This document shows, one piece after another, positions 1-10,724 of a stretch of DNA of 64,000 nt. Each line of letters begins with the position of its first letter. The first letter of the stretch is position 1. A program made the translations under genes and the position numbers. The stretch spans positions 22,839,258 to 22,903,257 of the forward strand of contig CM052354.1 in the NCBI GenBank assembly GCA_028551475.1, given 5' to 3'. This DNA is from Casuarina equisetifolia. Lineage: Eukaryota > Streptophyta > Magnoliopsida > Fagales > Casuarinaceae. The notes beneath the pieces are model-generated. The model was not told the origin of the DNA and did no database searches. It worked only from the letters and a program-made list of their open reading frames with translations.

Positions 1-762
1 TGGTCGCCCCGAGAAACTTCCCGATGTGGGTGTATATTGTATTCATTTACCACGTATAAGGAATATTCTTTTTTGATTGAGACTCAGTTTTTCAGACATG
101 GGGCATTAAAGTGGTCTTTCTTACTGACTGTGTTGCACGAATTCAGGTCTGCTACTCTTGGTGGGTTCTTTCCAGCTTGATCATGATAGACAGGGTTCAT
201 TGGATCGATAAGAAAAAGCTTGTTCAATTCATCTTAGACTGCCAGGTCTGTAGATTCAGATTAGACCCATTGGGAACTCTGGCCTGTTAATCTTGTGTTT
301 TATTTCTGCATATTAGTTTGAAAGTCTTCAAGTTGATATTGTAGTTTGTTGAAAATCTCAGGATAGGGAAAACGGAGGTATATCTGACAGACCCGATGAT
401 GCTGTGGATGTCTACCATACGTACTTTGGGGTAGCTGGTAAGTGAATGCTGCTTTGCTTTGATTTGGTGTTCTTATTTCCCCCTGTTTCTGACCTATGCA
501 CAAGGCATTTGTTAAATATCGAACTTTGAATTGAATCATCATTCCGAAATCTATTATTCTTATAGTTCACCTAGGTTTCCAAACCATTCAACATCTTAGA
601 TGTTCCGAATCCATTCTCCTTTCGTGTGATATATCAAATGTAGAGTAATTTGTCTTTGTTGTTGCAGGACTTTCACTTCTTGAATATCCAGGTTTGAAAG
701 CGATCGATCCAGCCCATGCATTGCCTGTTGATGTTGTGAACAGAATTTTCTTTGGCAAATAG
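1..762 (+). CDS. RGTB: Rab geranylgeranyltransferase beta subunit, 3' exons only (copy A, cut by window edge)
   Basis: Last four exons of a gene that begins before the window: exon tail 1-25, then 147-245, 362-437 and 668-762 (stop TAG 760-762). They encode [29 protein letters not shown].., [20 protein letters not shown].. and [20 protein letters not shown].., the C-terminal alpha-alpha barrel of the Rab prenyltransferase beta subunit. The zinc ligands of this family are visible: Asp and Cys in PDVCYSWW, His in VYHTYFG. All four exons are open with GT-AG borders, so nothing marks it as broken. It is nearly identical, introns included, to the 3' part of the complete gene at 6538-9533. Differences include Gln for Arg in KKLVQFIL and Pro rather than Gln in LLEYPGL. 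Whether the 5' half exists cannot be seen. Confidence 0.85.
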
Positions 763-1005
763 GCGATTCTTTTAGTCGTCATCTCCGGGTTACTGGAAGC
801 AACTTGGTACACTTTTTACTCGAATAACTGAAGTAACATAAAGATTGTATTGCTAGGAGGGTGTATAAAGCTTATTCACGGCTGTTTGCATTTCGTTCAG
901 ATGTTGCTAGCGCTTGTATCTTGAAGAAAACTGATTCACGTCTGCAGAACGTTCCATGGAGGCCGTTTGCAGCATTTCCGATTATTAGTATTTCAGAAGG
1001 CTGAC
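1..1005 (+). repeat. Segmental duplication, copy A (partner 8759-9797)
   Basis: Exons, introns and about 240 bases beyond the stop codon match 8759-9797 in the same orientation with scattered substitutions and a few small indels. The match includes introns and 3' flank, so it arose by DNA duplication, not retroposition. It fades after the TTTCCGATTA.TAGTATTTCAG block near 980-1005. Confidence 0.85.
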
Positions 1006-1009
1006 TGTT

Positions 1010-1900
1010 TCTTTACACTCTGGAGTTCTGAGCGGCTTTCGTGGGGCAACAGGGTTGGGCTTCGCGCGTGGGTGATTTTAGACTATCGTACTTGAGATTT
1101 CAAGTAGTAACTATTTTTGTTTAAGAGATTTCAATAATTATCTGTGTTTTTCAACGTGTGCGTAATACAAAGCATACTCGCAGCAGACCACTTTAAACGG
1201 CATATTAGTGTAAAGAGGTACTCTTTTAAATTTAGATTTGGTGAATTTGATTAATAAATATTAAAATATTTTTATTTTTTGAAACCAACGAACAAGAAAA
1301 TATGTATTTTTATTTAAAAAAAACATATTCAAATATGATTTATACATACTAAACAATTAACACCGCTCTTAGTGCCACTTAGAACAAGCTTTTCATGGAT
1401 AAACACCGTCTTGCCTGAGTCCACAAAACATGCATATCTATGAACGTGCACTTAATATCTGTTCAAGCACTTGCATGGGTTGAAGTTCTTCGCAAAAAGC
1501 ACGCTCGTACATGCACGAACTTTGACTTTTATCAATGACGAAGTTGAAAGCCCTGTCATATAGTTTATTAAGCCGAGTATGAAACATTATTGGCCACAAT
1601 GACATTGACCGGGCTAGAGCAAAGTATAAAAAAATGTTTATGGCGAAATTGGCGAAATCTTGCAATGCAAATGAGTGGAAAGTGTTGTGATTTGCCATAA
1701 TTAGTAAGGGCAATAGTGTCCTTTCATTCCTGAAATGTATTTGAGTTAAAATAACTAATGGGAGCAATATTATAACCTTTTCTTAAACATATTTCAAGGA
1801 TTTTATGAACTTGTAATGATTGGCTTTGTAGTTCAATTTTGTTGAGCCTTTGAATTGCAAAGATATTTGTTGCTATATTTACTATAGAATTCGGAGGTAG
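1010..1900. other. AT-rich spacer, no gene seen
   Basis: Low-complexity AT-rich DNA downstream of RGTB copy A. A minus-strand open stretch at 1438-1767 resembles no family I recognise and may be the far end of the neighbouring degraded copia element. No supportable gene. Confidence 0.4.
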
Positions 1901-3800
1901 CCCAAAGTTCATCAAATAAAGTAACTAGATCAAGAGAAAAAAATATTATACTTGTAATCCTATTAATGATTTCTTAATAGAAAAGAATAAGGGGTCAGTA
2001 AATCTATATATGATAGTAAATGTAGGATAGATTTGTTCAAACCATTCTAAAAATTTGCGTCTTATATGCCATTGTTGCTTGATTTGTGCATCCATTAATG
2101 TGCAATGTGACATTTTTGCCCCAACAAATTAGGATTGATGCTTTAGTTTTTTCAAAAATTGGGAGCATTGCATGAAAGAGATTGAGTTAGATTAGCATTG
2201 AATAAAATGTAACTTCTCCTTGATGTTTTTCATTGAAGATTCGGCCTTAAATGAAGAAATCAAAGTGTTTCATGGGTTTTCCTTTGGGTTGGAAAAAACT
2301 CATTTTTCAAACTATTTTTTCACTCATAGACGATAAAGGAAGGCTATGATAACAACAAAATTAACCTAAAAACATTTGGAAATGAAAGTTTGAAATTTAA
2401 GCACACATGTAACCTTACAAAGATGAAGGAGCTTATACTTGACAAACCCATTCTACAAAAGGAGTTAAGTACATAAATTCTCATAGAAAATCCCATAAGA
2501 GGAGGAAAGATGAATATTCATGACTAAAGAAATTATAGATGTTATATGTATAGATATATCGAATCGTAGTGTAGAACTATGTATGAATTATCTTAAGAAA
2601 TTATGTGAGCATGTATAAGATTTGAGTTTTTAATTCTATGAGAAAAATCTCGGACACCACAAGAAAAATCATCAATAATTGTTAAAAAAAATTGAAACTT
2701 ATCATGATGAGATGTATGATAAGGTCTTTAAACATCCATGTATAAGAGTGAAATGGGAGATAGGCACAAGCTTGACTAATAAAGAAAGGCGTACATCATT
2801 ATTTGGCTAAATGGCAAATATGACATTTGAAATGTGGAAAAGAGGCCCGTGACTAAAGTGGTTAAAAAAGAACACTTATTAAAAGAAATACAAGATGCTA
2901 AATCAAAATTTTTTGAAAAATTAGCCCAAAAGTAAAGTCCTTAATGAATGCTACCCAAGTTTATTGGCTTGCCAATCAAATGAGCTTGAAAGAGACAAAT
3001 ATTAGAATTTAAGATTGTGCAATAATTATTGTCAGCACAAGCCTTAATACTAAAAAAAAAAAAAAAGATTGAATTAGAAACATAGACAAAAAAAGCCTTT
3101 TTAAAGAATAATGGAAGGATTAAGTTGAACAATGCCAAATTTAGTGACTACAGTGACATGACCATTTGATAAACAAACCAAAATATATGAATGAGATGAT
3201 TTATGAAGGGAAGAGAAAAATCATTTACCACAAATAATGTGATCATTAACCCCTAAATCAATAATTTAAATATTAGTAAAAATAACATTCATTAGGCAAA
3301 AAGAAGTACATGCATAATTAGTAGTCTTACCTAAAGCATCAATTTTAGAAAGGGCATCCATAATCCTTTGGGACTAAGCATCAAAAAAAGGCTAACAGAC
3401 GGAATACTCAAGCTAAGCCAGCACCTGGTGGGATGAAAAATCCTTGTCTTTGTCTATCTTTTCTTTATCTGTGAACTTACCATGTAATTTTCAACATTGT
3501 ATGGTGCATAGAATGCCGGCACATGTAAAATGCCTTGGGAGTCATCAAATGAAGGCAGGGAGTCGAGCTGTCCATTCCAAAAATAAAAACTACATTTTCC
3601 TCTCCATGTAAAAACCCTAGATGCCTAATTCCAACATTGCTGCGATAATTGCCCTCTGGGTAACGGTAGCCTGAGCTACTAAAGCGGTGTTATCCCCGCC
3701 AATGGTATACCATCAAGGCCAAGTGATTGTTTTCCACTTAGACTTCTTGATGGAAGATGCGACAAAGAGAAGGAACTAGCTCCACCATAAGGATTTGACC
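1900..3800 (-). mobile_element. Degraded Ty1/copia retrotransposon, gag end and integrase region
   Basis: On the minus strand, fragments in several frames with stops follow the order of a copia polyprotein. The end of gag reads MDALSKIDALGKTT (about 3360), followed by a decayed protease-start motif IIDLGVNDHI (about 3250; consensus WIIDSGA.DH). The integrase region follows: a FTLIHG..K motif near 2720, a SLVMNIHLSSSYGIFYEN block near 2490, and an NGFVKYKLLHLCKVT block near 2440 that resembles NGVAERKNRHLLEVAR. Many stops and frameshifts mean it is dead. I could not define LTRs. It lies between the two RGTB copies. Family assignment is good, boundaries are approximate. Confidence 0.6.
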
Positions 3801-6537
3801 CCAAAAAGCCAGGTAAGAATCGTTCTTCATTGTTTTATTGACGCAAATACTCGAGGTTTCTCCTCTTCCCTTGCCTCTTTTCCCCTAGATTTTTGGTTCC
3901 ACTGCCTTTATCCTCTCCCACGCTGATACGGTACGGTAACTTTTTCCGATTTCCCAATCGAACACTCCGAAGCCCTCTGGTTCGGTCTTGGTGAGCTATA
4001 TTGGCTGAAACCTGAGGGCTTAGTAGGCTCTGATTAGGAACTCGATTTGCTGGTTGATTGGATTTGAGTTTTGAGCTCGGTTGGGATCCCGCAAAATGTG
4101 AGAAAAGAGGGATAAGGTAAAATTTTGATACACAATTAAAATGAAGAATTGGACTAAGTTAGAGTATTTGAGCTTGCTTCTTGTAATCATTTTCACGTTC
4201 TTATCTGGTTCGGTATTGTTCTTGCATTCTTTCTCGTTTATTCGCAAGCAAACGGTGTGGTTGGTGTGTGTATGTGTGTTCTATAGAAACCTTGAGTCGC
4301 GTTTGTCTTTAATACGTGGCGAGTTCGCTTATCTTTAGCTAGAAATGATATTGCCCATAGATTGAATTTATATTTCTCGTGGTGAAATGAAGTTTGTAGA
4401 TTATGACATGAAGTTAAATAATCCTTCAATTTTTAAACTAAATTTTGGATTTGACCTTTAAACTCTTGACAATGTCAAAACTAATATTATCTATTCCGAA
4501 GAGGGTTAATTAAAGTTTAGAGGAGTTGAGTTTTTTGAATTGATCTTTGATTTTCTTTCACTTACTGAAGCACAATTTTTACCTCTAATTTCGGCATATT
4601 ACCTGAATACTGTTTTCGGGAAGATGTTACACCAAATGTGCAATTGCTTCTCCTCTCGGGAGTTGCTATTGCCAATGTGTTAAAATGCCTTCCTCGTTAA
4701 CAGAATGATCTTTAAAAATCCGTTTGACTGGACAGTTTTTTCTAACAGCTTTGGGCTCATCTGCCTGTCTTTCTTCCACTTCCCTGGGAAACAAACGTTT
4801 ATGGTTCACCAGCCCAGTTGGTCCTCCTTGGGCGGCCTTTCTTCGAGCCACCCCTCCCACGCACACTTGTCATGTGGAGCTCACCAATAGAATATGGGAA
4901 AACAAAAAAAACCTTGGAAAAAAGTTACAAAATGCTGCTCAATAGTTCGGAAGAAATATTTTCATAGAGAAAAAAAGCAGGGTTTTGTACAGGTCTAGAG
5001 AGAGAAAGTTTGAGAGAGAGAGAGAGAGAGAGAGATAGTAGTCACCAGTTAGTAATGTCTACCTGTCTTCATAATTAAGATAATTGTTGTATTATTCTCG
5101 AAATTTATGTCTGCACATCTCTGCTCCCTTGGAAAGGCATAATCCAGGTTTTTATCACGTTTTCCTGCTATTTTTGAATTCTAGCTTTGATGCCCATGCC
5201 TGTGGTAATTTGTGTTTCCTTGTTTCTTGATGCGATCTATCATGGTGGAGAAGGTGAAAGTTTGTTTCTTTTGGTATGGTATCGAGTTCTTTGGCTCTCA
5301 TTTAGTGGGTGTTACTATTCCTTCCGCACAAATATGCTATCTTTTGGTTTTGTAGTTCCATGACACTTTCAGGATTGATTTACTCTTTGTGATTGAGTTT
5401 TGATTTTTTTGACATTGTAAATGTAAACCTGGGATTATCCGATGATTCTAGCTCTGTCTATAAATTTGGCCTTCTCTTTTGCTATTTCATTGATTGCATT
5501 CCCTAACCAATAAATTTATGAACTTTGACCCTAATTATTTGGAACTGTGAAAAACTATATTTAATTTTTGCTTCGCGTGAGCTTTGATTTGCTTCTTAGA
5601 ATTTTGACAGGTACAAAAGCTTGTTATACATATCGATCCTTGGTTCAGTGAATCTTTTTGTCATGATATTGTTGGTCTTTTCATATAAAAGCACAAGGCA
5701 ATTGTCACGTTGGGAAGTGGAATATAAAACACACGATCCAAATTGCTCTAGATTATTGGCCTCATAAGTGGTTGAAGTTATAACTATTGTTACGATAGGT
5801 AATATTTTATTCTTCCAATGTCTCTTTCATTTGAAACTTATAGGTGTTATGAGATAAACTTTTTCTTCATATAGACGTGGGGATAGAAGCTTGTATTTTA
5901 AGTTGGCCGTAGGAATTATGAAGCATTGTCTAAAGGCTGAAAGTTTACCTGCCCTGCCCTTCCTTTGTAGATACAATACTTGAAGTTCACTAGATTTTGC
6001 TTTGTGAAGGAACACTTTCAAGCTGTATTTCTTTGTTCTTTAACTGTCTTATCTTTTTGCAATTTGGGTGTGACGTCTTAACCTTGTAAACAAGAAAATC
6101 CCACAAGATCAAGTTGCTGTTGTCCATCATTCTATTTCTTGTCCGTTGCTTCTGTTCTTCGTATCTAACCTTGGTTTATCAAGCTATTGCTGAGAAAATT
6201 TGAAATTCTTCAAAATTTTCACTAAGGTGGAATTGAAGAGTTTGTATAAGATTCTTTTTGTTACACTCACTTGGTTACTTCAATATATTTAGTTTTTACA
6301 CTTTATATCAGCGGAGGGTTTGGAGCACCATTTCAGAATCTTGTCTGTCATCAACGATTTGTGAGAGAAAATGGCCTACTGAACCAAAAACTTGACTGTT
6401 TAATTCGTATGAGATCAGGACAGACAAGGAACCCTTCCTCTGTGTAACTTAAAAGATGTTGAGTTTCAAACCACTTCTACATGCTTATATGACTCCAACT
6501 GTAAGGTCCCAGAATTAATATGCTTAATTGTTGGCAG
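3800..6537 (+). other. Spacer and probable 5' leader region of RGTB copy B
   Basis: No protein-coding exon is supportable. The sequence changes from AT-rich junk to a T-rich, intron-like stretch from about 5040 to 6537 that ends in a polypyrimidine-poor TTGGCAG acceptor immediately before the RGTB ATG. This suggests a non-coding first exon (perhaps around 4950-5075, next to the GA repeat) and a leader intron of about 1.5 kb. The transcription start is not determined. Confidence 0.35.
5012..5035 (+). repeat. (GA)12 microsatellite
   Basis: A run of twelve GA dinucleotides, preceded by shorter AGAG tracts from 4995. GA/CT tracts are common in plant 5' leaders, which fits a location near the RGTB transcription start, but that is inference. 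Confidence 0.9.
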
Positions 6538-9533
6538 ATGGGGGAGCTTGCGGCTGAGAAACATGCTCAATACATATTTTCCGTGGAAAAGGTTTGCTTT
6601 GTGCATGTACCTTTTTTTTAAGTTTTTTAACGCAGCGTAACTTACCTACATGATTCTGTATCATTTATATACCAGAGAAAGGATGATTTTGTATCTGTTG
6701 TGATGGAACATCTGAGAATGAATGGGGCATACTGGGGTTTGACCACTCTGGATCTTCTAGGGAAGCTTGATGCTGTAGATGCTGATGAGGTGGTTTCATG
6801 GGTCATGGAATGCCAGCATGAGGCAGGTATGTCATTTTTTGGTTCTAAGGTTTTATTAAAAAGAAAAAAAGAAAAGAAGAAGCAGAAGAAGAAGAAGAAA
6901 AATTCAGGTAAAAATGAAGACGATTATGGCCGTGGATCAGATGATGATACACTTAGCTATGCAGGTGGGTTTGGCGGTAATGTTGGACATGACCCTCACA
7001 TACTATACACCCTAAGTGCTGTGCAGATTTTGGCCCTTTTTAACAAGCTAAATGTTCTTGATATTGATAAAGTGACTAGTTGTATCCTTTGAGTGGAATT
7101 TCCATTTTTGCTGAAAAGATGGACAGGCCCTGTGTGAGATTTTAAGCACTGACAGAACTTACTATTCAACCATAAATGCAAAGCAGTATATATCTACTAG
7201 TTCTTGTTGTTCTTAATATTGAAGCCAGATATTTCCGGTTTGCAAAATGAAGATGGATCTTTTTCAGGGGACATGTGGGGTGAAGTTGATACGAGGTATT
7301 TGTTTACCTTTTGTTTTGTTGTTTTTGAAGTCCAGCTCCTTACGATTGTATTTTACCAAACCACTTCTTTTTCATATAGGTTCTCTTATATTGCTATTTG
7401 TTGTCTCTCAATATTACAATGTTTGAATAAAATCAATGTTGAGAAGGCTGTGAGCTACGTTGTAAGCTGCAAAAATTTGGATGGTGGATTTGGAAGCACA
7501 CCTGGTGGGGAGTCCCATGCAGGGCAAAGTATGTTAGACATTTAATCTTCAGTCTACATGTTTATTTATTTTTAGAATTTTTCTGACTACTGTCTGGTCA
7601 ACCGAGTGTTTTTTATTCATTACTGTCTTTATTATTGCTGAACATGTCAGGTAGAACAGCTGTTCAGATTGTGCATCTATTAGAAAAATTTTGCTTAGCT
7701 TTTGCTCAGAACTTTCTTGCTCGTTTCTTAGGATTCAGGTGCTTGAATATTGCATCTTATGTTCAAACCTTCATGCTTGAGTGAAGCCAATCCCTTTTCA
7801 ACATTTAGTCCGCATCTTGTGTCTGCCCTTTGTCTGAATACTTCTGAAGTGGAGGTTGCTTAGACTCACATTCTGCCTCCAAATTACCTGTATAGCAGAG
7901 AGGTCTGCTAAGTGGTGGTTTCTGTATAACTAGAGGTTCTTATTGTATGGGGCTTTACATTAGCTGTTGTCTCATGCTGAATTAGCTTCTTTTTGAGCTG
8001 GTAATGGTAGAGGTTGACTATGTCACCTTGTTTAAGTTTTAAAAATTAAGTTTCGTGTCTTGGGGCAGAGGTCCAATGCATAAGTTATTTAGTGCCGTAG
8101 AGCCCAACTGAGATTGTGTGAAGTTTGAGTGGATTGGTTTGTTTTTTAACCCCGTGCTGTACACATCATACCATAATTTGGTAGTTTCTTGTATGATGAA
8201 ATAGAAGAACTGTAGAAAGTTTGTGAGTTTTATTTGTGTGACGCCATACACATAAATTTGAACTGAGCTTCTTCTATAACTTGAAGTTGCCACCTTAGAA
8301 TAATGGAAGTTTTGTCCCTTTCCCTTCACCAAGTGCCTCGCTCTTCATTAGAGTTGGATATCTAATAGTACATGAAAATTTAGAAATTCTTTATGCCATT
8401 TTACTTTGCAATCTTAACCTTTTGAACTAAATAAGCGGATTGAACATTAGTCAAATCAAGCTGCAGTTGATAGATAGGTTTATGATCTGTGTAAGTGTAG
8501 AAATTGAACGGGTTATGTCTTTGAGCTTTTCTGCATGTCAAATGGAGACTTCGAAATTATGTCAAATCGCAGGGCTAATTTGTCAAATCTGGATGTGTCA
8601 ACTAGGATTTGGACTCTAATGGGTTCTTCTTTGTCCACTGTGACCGCAGTTTTCTGTTGTGTGGGTGCACTTGCAATAACGGGATCCCTGCATCACATTG
8701 ACAAGGACCTTCTTGGGTGGTGGTTATGCGAGCGGCAAGTTAAGTCTGGAGGTCTTAATGGTCGTCCTGAGAAACTTCCCGATGTGGGTGTATATTGTAT
8801 TCATCTACCTTATAAGGAATATTCTTTTTTGATTGAGACTCAGTTTTTCAGACATGGGGCATTTAAGTGGTCTTTCTTACTGACTTTGTTGCATGAATAC
8901 TAGGTCTGCTACTCTTGGTGGGTTCTTTCTAGCTTGATCATGATAGACAGGGTTCATTGGATCGATAAGAAAAAGCTTGTTCGATTCATCTTAGACTGCC
9001 AGGTCTGTAGATTCAGATTAGACCCATTGGGAACTCTGTCCTGTTAATCTTGTGTTTTATTGCTGCATATTAGTTTGGAAGTTTTCAAGTTCGTCTTAGA
9101 TGTTGTAGTTTGTTGAAAATCTCAGGATAGGGAAAACGGAGGTATATCTGATAGACCCGATGATGCTGTGGATGTCTACCATACATACTTTGGGGTAGCT
9201 GGTAAGTGAAAGCCGCTTTGCTTTGATTTGGTGTTCTTATTTTCCCCTGTTTCTGACCTACGAACAAGGCGTTTGTTAAATATCGAAGTTTGAGTTGAAT
9301 CATGATTCTGAAATCTATTATTCTTATAGTTCACCTAGGTTTCCAAACCCAGCTAGATTCATCATCTTAGATGTTCTGAATCCATTTTCCTTTCATGTGA
9401 TATATCAAATGTAGAGTAATTTGTCTTTATTGTTGCAGGACTTTCACTTCTTGAATATCAAGGTTTGAAAGCGATCGATCCAGCCCATGCCTTGCCTGTT
9501 GATGTTGTGAACAGAATTTTCTTTGGCAAATAG
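6538..9533 (+). CDS. RGTB: Rab geranylgeranyltransferase (type II) beta subunit, complete (copy B)
   Basis: Catalytic beta subunit of the heterodimer that attaches two geranylgeranyl groups to C-terminal cysteines of REP-bound Rab GTPases in the cytosol. Nine exons: 6538-6591, 6676-6826, 6965-7081, 7229-7295, 7380-7528, 8650-8783, 8904-9002, 9126-9201, 9439-9533; 942 nt, 313 aa, the usual family length. The protein starts [20 protein letters not shown] and shows the repeated prenyltransferase beta motifs ([67 protein letters not shown]). The zinc site Asp/Cys (LPDVCYSWW) and His (DVYHTYFG) are intact. The start was chosen because the ATG sits directly after a splice acceptor and matches the family N-terminus. 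Introns 2 (138 nt) and 4 (84 nt) contain no in-frame stop. Oddity: LLEYQGLKA has Gln where copy A, and the Arabidopsis protein as I recall it, has Pro. Confidence 0.92.
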
Positions 9534-9797
9534 GCGATTCTTTTAGTCGTCATCTCCGGGTTACTGGAAGCAATTTGGTACTCTTTTTACTCAAATAACT
9601 GAAATAACGTAAAGATTGTATTGCTAGGAGGGTGTATAAAGCTTATTCACGGCTGTTTGCATTTCGTTCAGATGTTGCTAGCGCTTGTATCTTGAAGAAA
9701 ACCGGTTCATGTCCGCGGAACGTTCTATGTAGGCCATTAGCAACGTTTCAGGAGAGCCCCTTTGCATTTCCGATTACTAGTATTTCAGGAGACCGTT
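8759..9797 (+). repeat. Segmental duplication, copy B (partner 1-1005)
   Basis: Same-orientation match to the left end of the window. This copy carries a small extra segment near 9735-9765, and its intron before exon 7 ends ATGAATACTAG instead of ACGAATTCAG, so the splice acceptor sequence has changed but the AG is kept. The duplication probably continues to the left of both shown boundaries, since copy A is cut by the window edge. Confidence 0.85.
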
Positions 9798-9799
9798 TT

Positions 9800-10440
9800 T
9801 AGATGCTGGATATAGCTTGAACTGCAGGCAGGGAGGGAGAAGAGAAGCTTAACAATGTGGATGATCAAACCATAAAGTAATACATTTGGCTTTATTCGAT
9901 CTAGAATAAAATCATTATTGTTAACAGAAGGTTGTTATCTCAGTTCTCCGATTAATGCACTTCCAAGCGTGACTTTTTTGAAGTTTTAATTGATTCAATT
10001 TCAAAATCTTGCCTATTTTCTCTGTCAATGGAGTTGTACAAGGATTTTTGACAGTTGAATATAAAGATATGTTCTTGAAAGTTATTTAATTTTGCTCTCT
10101 AAGAATGCATATTTACATATATACGTACATACATATATAAAACACAGATGCAAACCCAATGATGTAATCTTGTAAGAAAGGATCAATTGCATATCATGAC
10201 AGAACCCCAAATCATTTACAAAGTGCATGTGACGTGTGAGAAATTTGTTTATATATGAGAATGAACCTAAGTGTGAGATAATATAGTTAATTCTTTATAT
10301 TTATTGCCTTCTTGAAATGTATTTAGTACAAGCTGCAAGTTTGGTATGTAACTTAGCAGCTAATTTTCAAGAGTTAGCTTTACATCCTAGTATGGTTCTT
10401 TGGCATAACCTTGTCATTATTAATAAAATATGTTATGCTA
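9800..10440. other. AT-rich intergenic DNA
   Basis: Spacer between RGTB and the SFT2-like gene. No open frame, RNA gene or mobile element was recognised. Confidence 0.5.
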
Positions 10441-10470
10441 TTATTTTTTAAAAACGCAAAATAAAATAAA

Positions 10471-10480
10471 ACGACGTCGT
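10471..10480 (+). promoter_or_regulatory. ACGT-core palindrome upstream of SFT2-like gene
   Basis: A perfect 10-base palindrome ACGACGTCGT containing the GACGTC C-box core recognised by plant bZIP factors. It lies about 250 bases before the SFT2-like start codon, where the promoter turns from AT-rich to GC-richer sequence. The regulatory role is inferred from motif and position only. Confidence 0.4.
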
Positions 10481-10724
10481 ATGCGCCAACCGGACCACCT
10501 TCGCTTGGGGTCTAAGCGTCGTGCTCATTTCCGATATCTTTTCCGTGCGACAATAATTCCTAGACAGAGATCAGGAAGCCACTTTGCTGTGAAATCGATA
10601 GCAATTTCGAAGCATAATTATCGTTTTCCTTTTCTTTTGGCAAAATTAGATTTTCCCGGAAAAAGCTTTGGAGTTAGAAGTGTGTTTGGGAGCTGGGAAA
10701 AGGAAAAAAAAAAAGAACAATTCA

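Noticed and set aside
10668..10724. Upstream extension of the SFT2-like protein (MELEVCLGAGKRKKKK..)
   Set aside because: In frame, but Lys run comes from an A-rich leader and does not match the family; the ATG at 10725 or 10734 fits better.
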